Program-made: the position numbers and the translations under genes
Shown: positions 20,201-29,204 of the stretch, piece by piece
How the letters are laid out: each line of letters begins with the position of its first letter
Numbering within the stretch: the first letter of the stretch is position 1
The notes under the pieces: model-generated
What the model was told of the DNA's origin: nothing
What the model saw: the letters and a program-made list of their open reading frames with translations, nothing else
Databases searched by the model: none
NCBI GenBank assembly: GCA_965240325.2
Contig: OZ251234.1
Span: 1,178,001 to 1,242,000 of the forward strand
Source: Rebecca billardiae RCC1528
Lineage: Eukaryota > Haptophyta
Reading direction: 5' to 3'
DNA: 64,000 bases

Positions 20201-22671
20201 AGCGCGCGCGCCGCGCGGCGCAGCGCGCGGCGGCGGCACCGCGAAAGTGCCTCCGCGCGCGCCTCCGCGCGCCGCGCGCCCGCCGCCGCCGCCGCGCGCC
20301 ACGCGCCGACGCCGCGCCGCAGCGCGCGCGCGCGCGCGCGCGCGCCGCTGCCGACCAGCGCGCGCCACGCGCGCACGTGCGCGCGCGCGTGCGCGCGCGC
20401 CCACGCGGCGCGCGCGCGCTCGCGCGACGCGCGGCGCGCCGCGTCGGCGTGCGCCCGCTCGCGGAAGCGGCGCAGCTCGCGCGCCGCGCGCGGCCCGCGC
20501 CGCGCCGCCGCGTGCTCGCGCGCCGCCGCGCCCATGGCGGCGGGCTCAGCGCACGCGCGCACGCGCCACGCAGCCAGCAGCGGCGCCAGCGCGCGGCGGC
20601 GCGCGTGCGCGCCCGCCGCGGCCCACGCCGCGCGCGCCGCGTCCGCCTCGCGCCGCTCCGCGGCCCAGAGCAGCGCGGCGCGCGCCCACGCGGCGAAGAC
20701 GAGCGCCTCCACTGGCCACGCGCCCACCGGCGCCGCGTCCGCCGGCAGCGCCGCTGCGGGGCGGGGCGGCGGCCGAGCCGCGGCGGGCGGCGGCGCGGCG
20801 GCAGGCTGCGGCGCGGCGCGCGGCGGCGCGGCCGAGCGCGGCGCGGCAGCAGCGCGCGACGCCGGCGCGGGCGCGGCCGGCGCGGAGGCACGCGCGGGCA
20901 CGGGCGCCGTCTTCTGCGCGTGGGCACGCGCATCCGACCGCTCGCGCGCTGGCTGCGCCGCCCTCGCCGCGGCAGCCATGCTCGGCCGGAGCAGCGGCGG
21001 AGGCGGCGGCGGCTGCGGCGCGCGAGCACCCGCGCCGTCCGCTGCCGACGCCTCCGCCGCCGGCGCAGACGGCGCCGCGGCCAAGGGCGCGGACGGCGGC
21101 GGCGGCACAGGCGCGGCGAGCGCGCGCAGCAAGAGGCTCGCTGTCGCGACGGGCGGCGGCACCGGCCTCGCAGATGCCGCCTGACCACCGCCCTCCGACG
21201 CACCGGAGCCCCCGAGAGCGAAGACCGCGCCGGCGGCGCCGCCGGCGGCGCCGGCGGCGCCGCCAATGCGGCCGGCGCGGCCGGCGCCGCCGAGAGCGGG
21301 CGCTTCGCCCGGCGCCGCGCCCGAAGGCGGGAGCGAGGTCGGCGCGGGCGGCGGCTGTCGTAGCGGCTCGGGGGCGCGATGCGCCGCTCGCTCGGGCAGC
21401 TGGCGCGGCGCGAGCGCGCGCGGCGCGTCCGTGCCGCCCGCCGCTCGCGCCGACTCACCACTAATTGTAGCGGAGGCGGCGGCGGCCGAGGCGGCGGCGG
21501 CGGCCGCGCTCGCCGCCGCCGCCGCCGCCGCGCTCGCCGCCGCCCCCGGCGCGCCTGCAGAGTCATCGGTGCCGCCGCCGCCCGCGGCAGGCGCGCGCGC
21601 GGGGCGCGGCGCGGCGGGCTCGAGGCGCGGCGCCGCCGAGCGCGGGAGCGCACGCTCCGACGTGCGACGGCCGCCCCTTCGAGTGCCGTCACGCGAGAGC
21701 GCGCCGCCCGGCGCGGGCGCGGGCGCGGCGCCGCCGCCTGCCACGCCGCCGCCCGCTCGCGGCTCGTGAGCGGGAGGCGACGCGCTGCCCTCGTCGTCGC
21801 GCGGCGGCGAGCACTTGCCCACCGCAACCGGCATCGCCGGCGCGGCCGCCCACGCGCACGCCCTGGGCGCCGGCTCGGAGGGCCCGCCGCCCGCGCCGCG
21901 CGCGTGCGGCAGCTGCTGCGGCTGCTGCTGCCGCTGCGCCAGCGGTGAGCGGAGAGCGGCTGGCGGTGCGCCGCCTTCGGCCGCGCCGCTCGTGGCGGGC
22001 CGAGGGCGCATGCGGTAGGGCGCACCGAACAGCGCGAACGCGCCCGCCTCCGCCGCGTTCTCCTTGTCCGCGCCGCCATCGTGCGCACCGTGCGCGGCAG
22101 CCGAGCGGCGAAGAGTGCCGGCGCTGCGGCTGCGGCGCGGCGCGTCGCGCGCCGCCGGCGCGTGCGCATCTGCGGCGCGGCCGAGAGCCGGCGGTGGCGT
22201 GGACGCGCGTCTGACCACCCAATCGCGCCCTTCGACGCTCGGCCTCGGACGTGCGCCCGCCTCCGACGCCTCCGCGCCCGCGGCGCGCTCGTTCGAGCGC
22301 GACGCGCTTCCGCGCTCCACCGATGGGCTGCGCGAGCGCGCGCCGGCGGCGGCTGCGGCGTGCGTCGCCGCGTGCGCGTGCGCGCGCTCATAGTTGACCA
22401 GCTTGATCCGCCAGTCCGGCTCCGCGTCGAGGCTCATCGTCATGATCGCGCGGTAGATCTGCGCGTCCTCGCTCGGCGGCACGTCGCGCGCGCGCGTGAG
22501 CTCCTCCCAGACCCGAAGCACCTTGAGCGCGGTGAGCGCGGCGGAGGGCTCGCGCACGCGCTCGCTCTGGAGCTTCTCGAGCGCGCGGGCCACCACGCCG
22601 CCGAGCGTGCTCACGTGCTCCGCCCATGACGGCGCCGCCACGTCGTCGTCGGCGGCGAGCACCACGGACAT
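11164..22671 (-). CDS. Giant Ala/Arg-rich Trp-periodic protein, SFI1-like
   Basis: A single uninterrupted frame of about 3,835 residues from the first in-frame ATG (22671); the frame is open to 22779 but without an earlier ATG. Three regions are visible. Residues 1-110 are ordinary-looking (DDDVAAPSWAEHVSTLGGVV, then LTALKVLRVWEELTRARDVP) and may be a folded N-terminal domain. Low-complexity Ala/Pro/Ser sequence follows. From about residue 650 to 2420 comes a long Ala/Arg helix-forming region with Trp in contexts such as ALREWRRG, LGAWRAHA and ALRRWRRA, spaced about 30-40 residues apart. That is the pattern of SFI1 centrin-binding repeats, where each helix carries one Trp. The C-terminal third is again low complexity with poly-Ala, Asp-Ala and telomere-derived Leu-Thr tracts, plus a last Trp motif (LRRWGEGARR). 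The inferred role is a centrin-binding filament at basal bodies or centrosomes. Base composition alone could inflate the Ala/Arg content, and the number and boundaries of repeats need computation. Confidence 0.55.
13376..13431. repeat. GGC/GCC trinucleotide tract (poly-Ala)
   Basis: A long run of GGC triplets, read on the minus strand as poly-alanine within the giant protein. It is a likely length-polymorphic microsatellite. A similar tract is at 17217-17260, and a GGCGTC tract giving Asp-Ala dipeptides is at about 12700-12755. Confidence 0.85.
14426..14467 (+). repeat. Interstitial telomeric repeat (TTAGGG)n
   Basis: About six TTAGGG units, one lengthened by a G, lie inside the giant frame and are read on the minus strand as alternating Leu-Thr followed by Pro-Asn. 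The unit matches TTAGGG telomeres found in many protists, including haptophytes. Confidence 0.9.
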
Positions 22672-22796
22672 GCCGTTCGAGCTGCCTGCCGCGCCACCCA
22701 ACGAGCTGCGCGAGGGCTGCGCTCCGGGTTGAGAGAGGCCGTTGACACTCGATTTTGTTTGAATCGATCGACTCGGCACGAAAACTCGGCACGTGG

Positions 22797-22842
22797 AAAA
22801 TCGCGCGGCAGCGAAAATCGCGCATCGTGCCTAAAATCGCGC
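22797..22842 (-). promoter_or_regulatory. Three AAAATCGCGC motifs upstream of giant gene
   Basis: AAAATCGCGC occurs at 22797-22806, 22814-22823 and 22833-22842, spaced 17 and 19 bp, about 130-170 bp upstream of the ATG at 22671. The second and third lie in a 19-bp tandem duplication. Read toward the gene they are GCGCGATTTT. The core GCGCGATTT recurs between the DPAGT1 and RING genes at 43357-43365. It resembles but does not match the E2F site (TTTSSCGC). The regulatory role is inferred. Confidence 0.45.
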
Positions 22843-22843
22843 A

Positions 22844-22876
22844 TCGTGCCTGTGTCTTTAAATCATAGAATTAGTC
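22844..22876 (-). repeat. 33-bp perfect inverted repeat, right copy
   Basis: Exact reverse complement of 6745-6777. It lies directly beside the AAAATCGCGC cluster upstream of the giant frame. Confidence 0.9.
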
Positions 22877-23824
22877 AATTTCATCGCCATCATCATCGTC
22901 ATTTACCACTCGAGACCCCTCAGCATTGGGAACGGATAACTCGACGGGTGGGCGCGGGCAAAGGTGGCTCGATGGCCGCATCCCGACGCATGGACGTGTT
23001 CTCCTCGTCGTGCTCGACACGGCAATACCGGTCTCGCCGCCGCCGGATGTCCCGTTGGAGAGCGCCGTGCTCTTGACGGAGGGCAGGTTTTGCAGGTGTC
23101 CGCCAGTGCTGACCCCTCATTGGGAACGCTCGCGCACGCGCGCGCACTGTGAGCACCACACTGCGGCCGACAACGTTGCACAGGTTTGAGGAGCGGTTCA
23201 CTGCGTGGGACCGCTCGAGGTGAGGGCATGGGCAATGGGGGGTGTAGAACTCTTCCCAAACGCGAGATGTGGGCATGCCTCTGCATCTCGCAACGCAGTG
23301 GTGTCACCCGGCGCGCGCTTGGCAGCAAGCGGATGAAGCGGTCGGCTGCATCGTCGTGCTCGTGTTTGACACGTGAGATCGCGCTGCTCTCCAGACGACG
23401 TCGGTGCAGTCTTCAACCCACTGGCTTGACTATGGCATCGCCGCTGGTCGGCGCCCAGCGCCGTCTGATGAGAGCCCCCAAGTCCGAGTATCATTACGGT
23501 CGGCTCCGGCTCTGGTGCGCTGCGTACTCCCATGATGGACTGGTCTGACAGATGCGGCCGTGCCGTGCCGGCCTACGTGCTACTAGTACACGCCCGGTGC
23601 GCGAGCACCATCAGCGTATGTATATGGTTTAGCGCAGTGGTTATCATCATCATCATCGTCAGTGCTGTCATCGCGTATCGACTATCGTCATCATCTGAGT
23701 CGGAGCCGCGCCATACTACTTCGCGACTCATGACTAATATGTCAGCCGCCAGCCGCCATCAATCACACTGCTGTGATGACAGCTGAGCCGGCATCCGGAG
23801 TGTGTAGTCCGCGATCATCAATCA
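22877..23824. other. Intergenic region with short dispersed motif
   Basis: No supported gene. It contains two copies of the motif GACCCCTCATTGGGAACG (exact at 23111-23128; with a two-base insertion at 22914-22933) and ATC-rich low complexity (about 23640-23700). Confidence 0.5.
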
Positions 23825-24433
23825 TCACTGGCGCGTCGTGCCGCCGCCGCCGCGCAGATCGAGGCGCCCGACTCCGCGATGATTACGGTAGCAGTATATA
23901 TGATCCGTGCGCGTCATTCGGAAGGGACGATCCCCATGAGCAGTGAGTTGAGACTGGTACGGCCGATGGATGTAGGCCCACGGATGTACGGTGTCGCGCG
24001 TCGCGATGAGGCCCTGCGGCGTACGCCGAGACCAGTCCTGGCCGTTCGCGTCGTCCGCGTCGTCGTCATCCGCAGCTACCACCGACGTGTTGAGCAGCGA
24101 GGTGAACACGTTCGCTGCCATCCGCGTGACGCCGTCGTCGCGATGCAGCAATGCGTCAGCCGGGCGCGCATTGCGCTGCTGCAGCTGCGGCGCGGTCGGA
24201 TCTGCGGCCACAGTCGCGGTCACCGGCGTGCCCGCTGCCGCGGGCGCCGCCGCGGGCGCGCCCGCGGCCGCCGCGTCGAGCTGCGCGCGGATGTGCTTGG
24301 AGACGACGGGCTTGTCCATCTGAGACTGCATCGGGTTGCACTTGAGCTTGCCCGTGAACCGCTCCCCGTGCCAGCCCACCTTCGTCGTCGCGTGCGTCAT
24401 GATACTCGGCTTGTGTGACGCGGCCACTGCCAT
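23825..24433 (-). CDS. Hypothetical protein
   Basis: A frame of about 202 residues from ATG 24433. Residues ~13-45 look genuinely coding, with GC-ending codons and a balanced composition (GWHGERFTGKLKCNPMQSQM, then DKPVVSKHIRAQLDA). An Ala/Pro linker follows, and then a region ending in acidic residues (VVAADDDDADDANGQDW). I do not recognise the family. The C-terminal part beyond the acidic stretch may be intron or UTR. It starts 90 bp from the plus-strand ATG at 24524, so the two may share a promoter. Confidence 0.4.
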   Translation of the reverse strand: MAVAASHKPSIMTHATTKVGWHGERFTGKLKCNPMQSQMDKPVVSKHIRAQLDAAAAGAPAAAPAAAGTPVTATVAADPTAPQLQQRNARPADALLHRDDGVTRMAANVFTSLLNTSVVAADDDDADDANGQDWSRRTPQGLIATRDTVHPWAYIHRPYQSQLTAHGDRPFRMTRTDHIYCYRNHRGVGRLDLRGGGGTTRQ

Positions 24434-24523
24434 CTCGACGAGTCGGACGATAACCGACTCGCGCGCGCATGAGGTTGCCGTCCGATCTTGCAGTGCTGCA
24501 GACCTCCTGCCGTGCTGCAGCAG

Positions 24524-24622
24524 ATGGACCAGACCGGCGGCCCGATCCAGCACGTCAACCGCATCCTGCGCTCCCTGCTGCAGCAAGAGCGGCGGCAGTA
24601 TGCGGACCGCGAGATCCCGAAG
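24524..24622 (+). CDS. Putative first exon of a hypothetical gene
   Basis: ATG 24524 opens a 33-codon stretch with strongly coding-like, GC-ending codons and a charged helical pattern (IQHVNRILRSLLQQERRQYA). A possible donor GTCGGC follows at 24623, and a possible acceptor (TTGCAG) near 24756 would join it in frame to a Ser-rich plus-strand stretch. That continuation overlaps the alternative minus-strand gene 24695-25186, and only one of the two is likely right. Not recognised. Confidence 0.3.
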
Positions 24623-24694
24623 GTCGGCTCTTCATCCGCGCGCGCGCCCATGGCTGCCCGGCCACGCGCGCTCGCCGCCCTCGTGTCATCTCAT

Positions 24695-25186
24695 TCACTG
24701 GGCAACACCGCCCGCGCGCGCGAACGTGCCCAACCCGTACTTGCAGCTCACCCCCTCGAATTCGCCGCGACGCAGCTCGCGCGTGGGCCTCTTCTGGTCG
24801 CGCGTGCGAGGCTCGGCGCTCGTGTCCGACTTCTTGGCCACCTTGTCCAACACGTCCTTCACCGAAGGCGCCTTGGGCGACGGTTTGGCCTCGACGAACT
24901 CCTTCAACGCGGCAGACCCGGTGCCCGATCGACGGCCCGTGCCGCTCGCGCCGACGCGCGCAGAAGAGGAGGCAGCGGGGTCGGACCGGGAGGGCCGCGC
25001 GTGGGGACGACCCCGGGGAGTCCGGGGCGCCGACGTGCTGCGCCGCGACGCTGGCGCAGAGGCCCTCGGGGGGCCGCGCGCCGCCCGATGGTGCTGGCGC
25101 TCGCGATCCCGAGCGGGGGCGTCATGCCCATTCCCGTTCCCAATGAGGGGTGGCGTTCCCAATGAGGGGTCTGGAGTGGTATTCAT
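24695..25186 (-). CDS. Hypothetical Lys/Ser-rich protein
   Basis: A minus-strand frame from ATG 25186. The first ~90 residues are Pro/Arg/Ser-rich. A more protein-like, lysine-rich segment follows (ALKEFVEAKPSPKAPSVKDV, then LDKVAKKSDTSAEPR). A possible donor GTGAGC lies near 24751, so the tail to 24695 may be intron. The N-terminal codons overlap the two copies of the short motif at 25135-25171. No family recognised; it is an alternative to a plus-strand gene in the same place. Confidence 0.3.
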   Translation of the reverse strand: MNTTPDPSLGTPPLIGNGNGHDAPARDRERQHHRAARGPPRASAPASRRSTSAPRTPRGRPHARPSRSDPAASSSARVGASGTGRRSGTGSAALKEFVEAKPSPKAPSVKDVLDKVAKKSDTSAEPRTRDQKRPTRELRRGEFEGVSCKYGLGTFARAGGVAQ

Positions 25187-25253
25187 TTTCTTCTGCGCCG
25201 CGGCAGCAGGCGAGGCTTTCAATTTTATTCGTTCGCGCGCGCGCGGCTCGCGC

Positions 25254-26978
25254 TCATCTTGCCGCCGTCTGCCGCGCCTCCGCGCGCTCAGCGCTCGCCC
25301 CGCCGCCGGGCGTCGCGGGCGGGCGGCGGATGAGTCGGAGGCGCAGCCCGGAGCGCTTCGGGCCCAGCGTCACGTCCGTCGTCTCGTCCGGCTCCGCGCC
25401 CGCCGGCTCATCCGCGGGCGGCGCGAGCACAAACCGCCGGAGCACGGCGGCGAGGATGAGGACGGCCTCGAGCTCCGCCAGCCGCGCGCCCACGCAGCGC
25501 CGCGGGCCGCCGCCGAACGGGCACCAGCGCGAGCCGAGCGGCCCGGCCTCGGCGACGTCGTGCCGAGACGGCCGGAAGCGCGCCGCGTCCGCACCCCACA
25601 GCTCGCTGCTGCGCGCGGCCGCGGCGACCGACAGCATCGCAGCCGCGCCCGCGGGCAAGCTGACCGAGCCGACGCGGCTCGAGCGCGCGGCGACGCGCGA
25701 CACCGTCGGTACCGTCGGGTACAGCCGCAGCGCCTCGTACAGCACGTTGCGCAGCGCGTGCATCCGCGACGCCTCCTCCAGCCCCGCGCTGCCATCAGCC
25801 GGAACCTCCGCCTCCGCCTCGCCGCGCGCGCGCGCCTGCTCGGCCGGCGAGCGCGAGAGCAGGAGCAGCGCCCAGCACACGGTGGCCGCGGTGGTCTCGT
25901 GCCCCGCGATGAGCAGCGTGACGATCTCGTCACGCGCCTCCTCGAACGGCAGCTCGGCGCGCGCCAGCGCCTCGAGCAGGCTCGCAGGCGCGGCCGTTGC
26001 GCTGCCCGACCCGTCGCCCACGCCGGTGTGCGAGCCCTTGCGCGACCGCGGCGCGGGCCGCGAGGCGGCGTCGGCATAGAGCGCGCGCGCGAGCTCCGTG
26101 TACACGCCCAGCCCGTCGTGCATCCCGGCGCACGCGCGCGGCATCAGCCCGCGCGGCAGCCTGCGCAGCAGCGCGCACGCCCAGCCGGGCAGCAGCGCCA
26201 GCTGCACCGTTCCCGTCAGGATTCCTTCTGAGGCGCGGGTGAACTTCCCGCCGCCGCCCGGCCGCGCGCCGCCCGGCTGGCGGAGGGCGTCGAGCGCGCC
26301 GAAGTCGAGGCCGAAGCCGATCTCGCCGATCACGTCGAGCGTCACCGCCAGCAGCGGCTGGTACACGTCCACGGTCACCGACTCGCCCGCGCGCGGCTGC
26401 GCAGCGGCGCCGGCATCGCCGCCCGCGCCAGCGCCTCCGCTCTCAAGCATGTCGCACAGCCGGCCGGCGCGCACGGCTATGCGCCGGGCGTACGCGCGCA
26501 GCGCGCCGAGCGAGAGCGCCGAGACGACCGCCTGCCGGTGCGCGCGCCACATGTCGTTCGAGTCCAGCGCCACCAGGCCGAGCGGCAGCGCGGCAGAGCT
26601 GAGCGGCCGGCGCGGGAATGCGCTCGTGTCGCCAAAGACGTGCGCGGCGAAGTCGTGCGCGTTGTCGAAGCAGACGACGACGCCGCGGCCGCACGGCAGC
26701 ACCAGCTTGACCACCGGCCCGTACAGCTCGTGCAGCCGGCGCACGAACTTGTGCCGCTCGTCGTAGAACGACGGTGGCGCGCGAATCGTGTCGAGCGCGC
26801 CGCGCAAGAAGCCGTACGGCGGGCCGGGGAGGTTGCGCACGGCGTAGAGCGTGCGGGCGCGTAGCGCGACGAGCAGGCTCGCGAGGGCGCACGTGCCCGC
26901 CAGCGCGAGCGCGAGGCACGACGGCGAGCTGCTCGCCGCCGTGGTGAGCTGCATGGCCGGGGACTCGCCGACACGCAT
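25254..26978 (-). CDS. Cytochrome P450 monooxygenase
   Basis: About 574 residues from ATG 26978 (another in-frame ATG lies at 26954), close to the usual ~500 plus an extended N-terminus. A hydrophobic N-terminal segment (LALALAGTCALASLLVALRA) should anchor it in the ER membrane, followed by the proline hinge LPGPPYGFLRG. All core motifs are visible: I-helix oxygen-binding AGHETT, ExxR as EALR, the PERF-like region ARFRPSRH, and the heme-binding loop FGGGPRRCVGARL with the axial Cys. It is therefore expected to be an active heme-thiolate oxygenase; the substrate is unknown. The heme-loop style resembles CYP4/CYP97-like sequences, but I would not assign a subfamily. There is no obvious intron. 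It diverges from the GST-like gene with ~200 bp between starts. Confidence 0.9.
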   Translation of the reverse strand: MRVGESPAMQLTTAASSSPSCLALALAGTCALASLLVALRARTLYAVRNLPGPPYGFLRGALDTIRAPPSFYDERHKFVRRLHELYGPVVKLVLPCGRGVVVCFDNAHDFAAHVFGDTSAFPRRPLSSAALPLGLVALDSNDMWRAHRQAVVSALSLGALRAYARRIAVRAGRLCDMLESGGAGAGGDAGAAAQPRAGESVTVDVYQPLLAVTLDVIGEIGFGLDFGALDALRQPGGARPGGGGKFTRASEGILTGTVQLALLPGWACALLRRLPRGLMPRACAGMHDGLGVYTELARALYADAASRPAPRSRKGSHTGVGDGSGSATAAPASLLEALARAELPFEEARDEIVTLLIAGHETTAATVCWALLLLSRSPAEQARARGEAEAEVPADGSAGLEEASRMHALRNVLYEALRLYPTVPTVSRVAARSSRVGSVSLPAGAAAMLSVAAAARSSELWGADAARFRPSRHDVAEAGPLGSRWCPFGGGPRRCVGARLAELEAVLILAAVLRRFVLAPPADEPAGAEPDETTDVTLGPKRSGLRLRLIRRPPATPGGGASAERAEARQTAAR

Positions 26979-27178
26979 CCTCGGCACCAGGCCACTGCTC
27001 ACCGCTCTGCCAGCCTCAAGCGCGCGACCCTTGAGGCTGCGCCGATGAACGCGACATTTGATGAGTATTTGACAGAGCAGTGCTTTCCTGCAACACGACC
27101 AACGAAATCCTCGATCGAATCAGGACGACGGCCGGCGGGGCGGAGTCGATCGTCATCGTCTTTTCGTCACGAGCGACG

Positions 27179-28328
27179 ATGACGCTGGGCAGGCCGGCTC
27201 CGCCGCCGTCGTCGCGCTGGGCGCCGCTGCTACCACTCCTGCTGCTTCTCCTGCCGTCAGCCAGCATCGCGTTGCGCCGGGGCGCCCCCGTGCGCCCCCG
27301 AGCGGCGTTCAGCATGGCGGCCGATCTGCCGCCGGTCGGACTGCCTGACGGCTGGGCGCCGCCGGAGCCAAAGCCGCTCTCGGTGCCCGAAGGCCAGCTC
27401 CTCAACACGCTCTCGGGCAGCGTGGCGCTCGCCCTCCGCCTCGGCGTCGGCGCGTTCGTCCTCGGCTGGAAGCCCGGCTTCACCTTTGGCGCCAAGGAAG
27501 GAGAGTACGCCATGTTCAACGTCGTGCGCGATTCCTCGCCGACGCTCCAGGCGTGCAGGCGGCCGGAGAAGCCGCTGCTACTGTACGAGTACGAGCCCTC
27601 GCCGTACTGCCGCAAGGTGCGCGAGGCGTGCGCGCTGCTCGACCTGCGCGTCACCATGCTGCCCTGCCCGGGCGCACGCAAGGGCTTTGCGGACGAGCTG
27701 GGCAAGCGCGGCGGTAAGATGCAGGTGCGTGCGCGCGCCGTGCGCGCCGCCGGCCGCGCCCCGCCGGGGCGGCGCCCCGCCAGCTCGGACCGCCGACTGG
27801 CGCGATCCACGAGCGCACCCTGCCGCCGGCCGCGTGCAGGTGCCGTACCTCGTCGACCCGAACGCGCCGGCGCCGGGCGGCGCCGACGGCCCGCTTGAGC
27901 TGTACGAGAGCGACGACATCATCGACCACCTCTTCGACGCGTACGGCCCGGGGCGCGGCGCGGTGCCGTGGCAGCTGCGCGGGCCGTTCGCCTTCTGGAC
28001 GTGCGCGCTCGCCGCGCTCGCGCGCGGGCTCAAGGGCAACGCCCTCGACGCGGCCGCGCGACCGGACACGATGCAGATGCAGCCGCTTGAGCTGTGGGGC
28101 TATGAGGCGAGCCCGTTCGTGCGGCCGGTGCGCGAGCGGCTGGTCGAGCTCGCGCTGCCGCACACCGTGGTGTACTGCGCGCGCGGCTCGGCCAACCGCG
28201 ACCTGCTCGTGCAGCGCACCGGCCGCTTCCAGGTCCCGTTCCTCGCCGACCCGAACACGGGTGCGGAGCTGTTCGAGAGCGACGCGATCGTCGAGTACCT
28301 CACGCGCGTGTACACCGTGCCGGCGTGA
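27179..28328 (+). CDS. Double GST N-terminal (thioredoxin-fold) protein, plastid-type leader
   Basis: Two exons, 27179-27724 and 27840-28328 (115-bp intron GTGCGT...GTGCAG), give 344 residues. The start at ATG 27179 precedes a hydrophobic core of Leu (LLPLLLLLLPSASIA) and then an Arg-rich stretch ending RAAFSM. This looks like the signal-plus-transit leader used for plastids of secondary origin. Two GST-N domains follow: the first with EPSPYCRKVREACALLDL and VPYLVDPN plus ESDDIIDHL, the second with EASPFVRPVRERLVELAL, VPFLADPN and ESDAIVEYL. The first keeps the SPYC cysteine; the second has SPF with Val in place of Cys. The layout matches the plant/algal plastid GST_N-repeat proteins of unknown substrate, related to the thioredoxin-fold part of prostaglandin E synthase 2. 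Confidence 0.8.
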
Positions 28329-29204
28329 GCGCGCGCGGCGCGGCGGCAGCCGGTAGCAGGGCGGCGGCGCGCCGAGGGTGGTGCGAGTGTGACGCGATCG
28401 TCGACGTGGCGCAAAGCGGTCATCCTTTATGGCCAGGGACCGCGACTCATTTCCCCTGAGGCCCTGGCCGCGCGGGGGCGCCGGATCCCGCTCAGGCCCG
28501 CGCCCGGACGGAGCTCGTCAGGCCAGGCCACGTCACGGTGCGCAGCCCCGTGTTCTAACCGCCAGCACGTTATAAATAGCTAGGCAGCCGCCAGCATGCC
28601 GCCGTCGTACGCCGCTCGCGGGCGCTCTTGAGCAGCGCCGTCAGCGCTGACGGACGATATATGTAATATTACAGTGGGCTGGTCCCACTGGCGGAACCGA
28701 AATTCAAAACTATCTGACGATCGGCGCGGTCTGAGCGACTCGGAACAAAAGGGGTGCGACACACTAGCGCCGGCGGGGTACGCGCCGGCGTCTGAGCTCA
28801 CCAGCGCGACTTCAGCGAAGCGCGCGGACGAAAATCAGCTCTCCGACTCTCCGAGAGGGCCCCGGGCCTGCGCGGGGTCGCGGTCGCGGCGCCGGGCGCG
28901 GGGATGCTGTCAGCTTCCGAGCCCGTACAGCTCGTCGCGCGCGCTCGGGGTGCGCGAGGCGACGCGGTACGACGGTGGCGTGGACCACCACCTCACGCCT
29001 CGCTGCGTCGTCAGCGTGTACAGCCCACCGCTGCCACTAGCGCCAATGTGAATGGCACTGCTCGGAAGACTCCGAAGAGCTCGATGCGTCGCGCGTCGTC
29101 GTTTGCGTCGACTAGTCGCTCGGCCGGAGGTGCAGCTGACGCGCTCGCCGAAGCAGCACCGCAGACCCCGCTCGATGGTGTGCGCGGCGTGAAGTTCGCA
29201 CCGA
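28329..29204. other. Intergenic region
   Basis: No convincing gene or repeat seen. Short frames on both strands lack coding character. Confidence 0.45.

Noticed and set aside
14894-21184. Plus-strand 2,096-codon frame as a gene (and similar 1,200-1,800-codon frames)
   Set aside because: They lack the periodic Trp pattern and the coding-like N-terminus of the minus-strand frame. They are open because A/T-containing stops are rare here.
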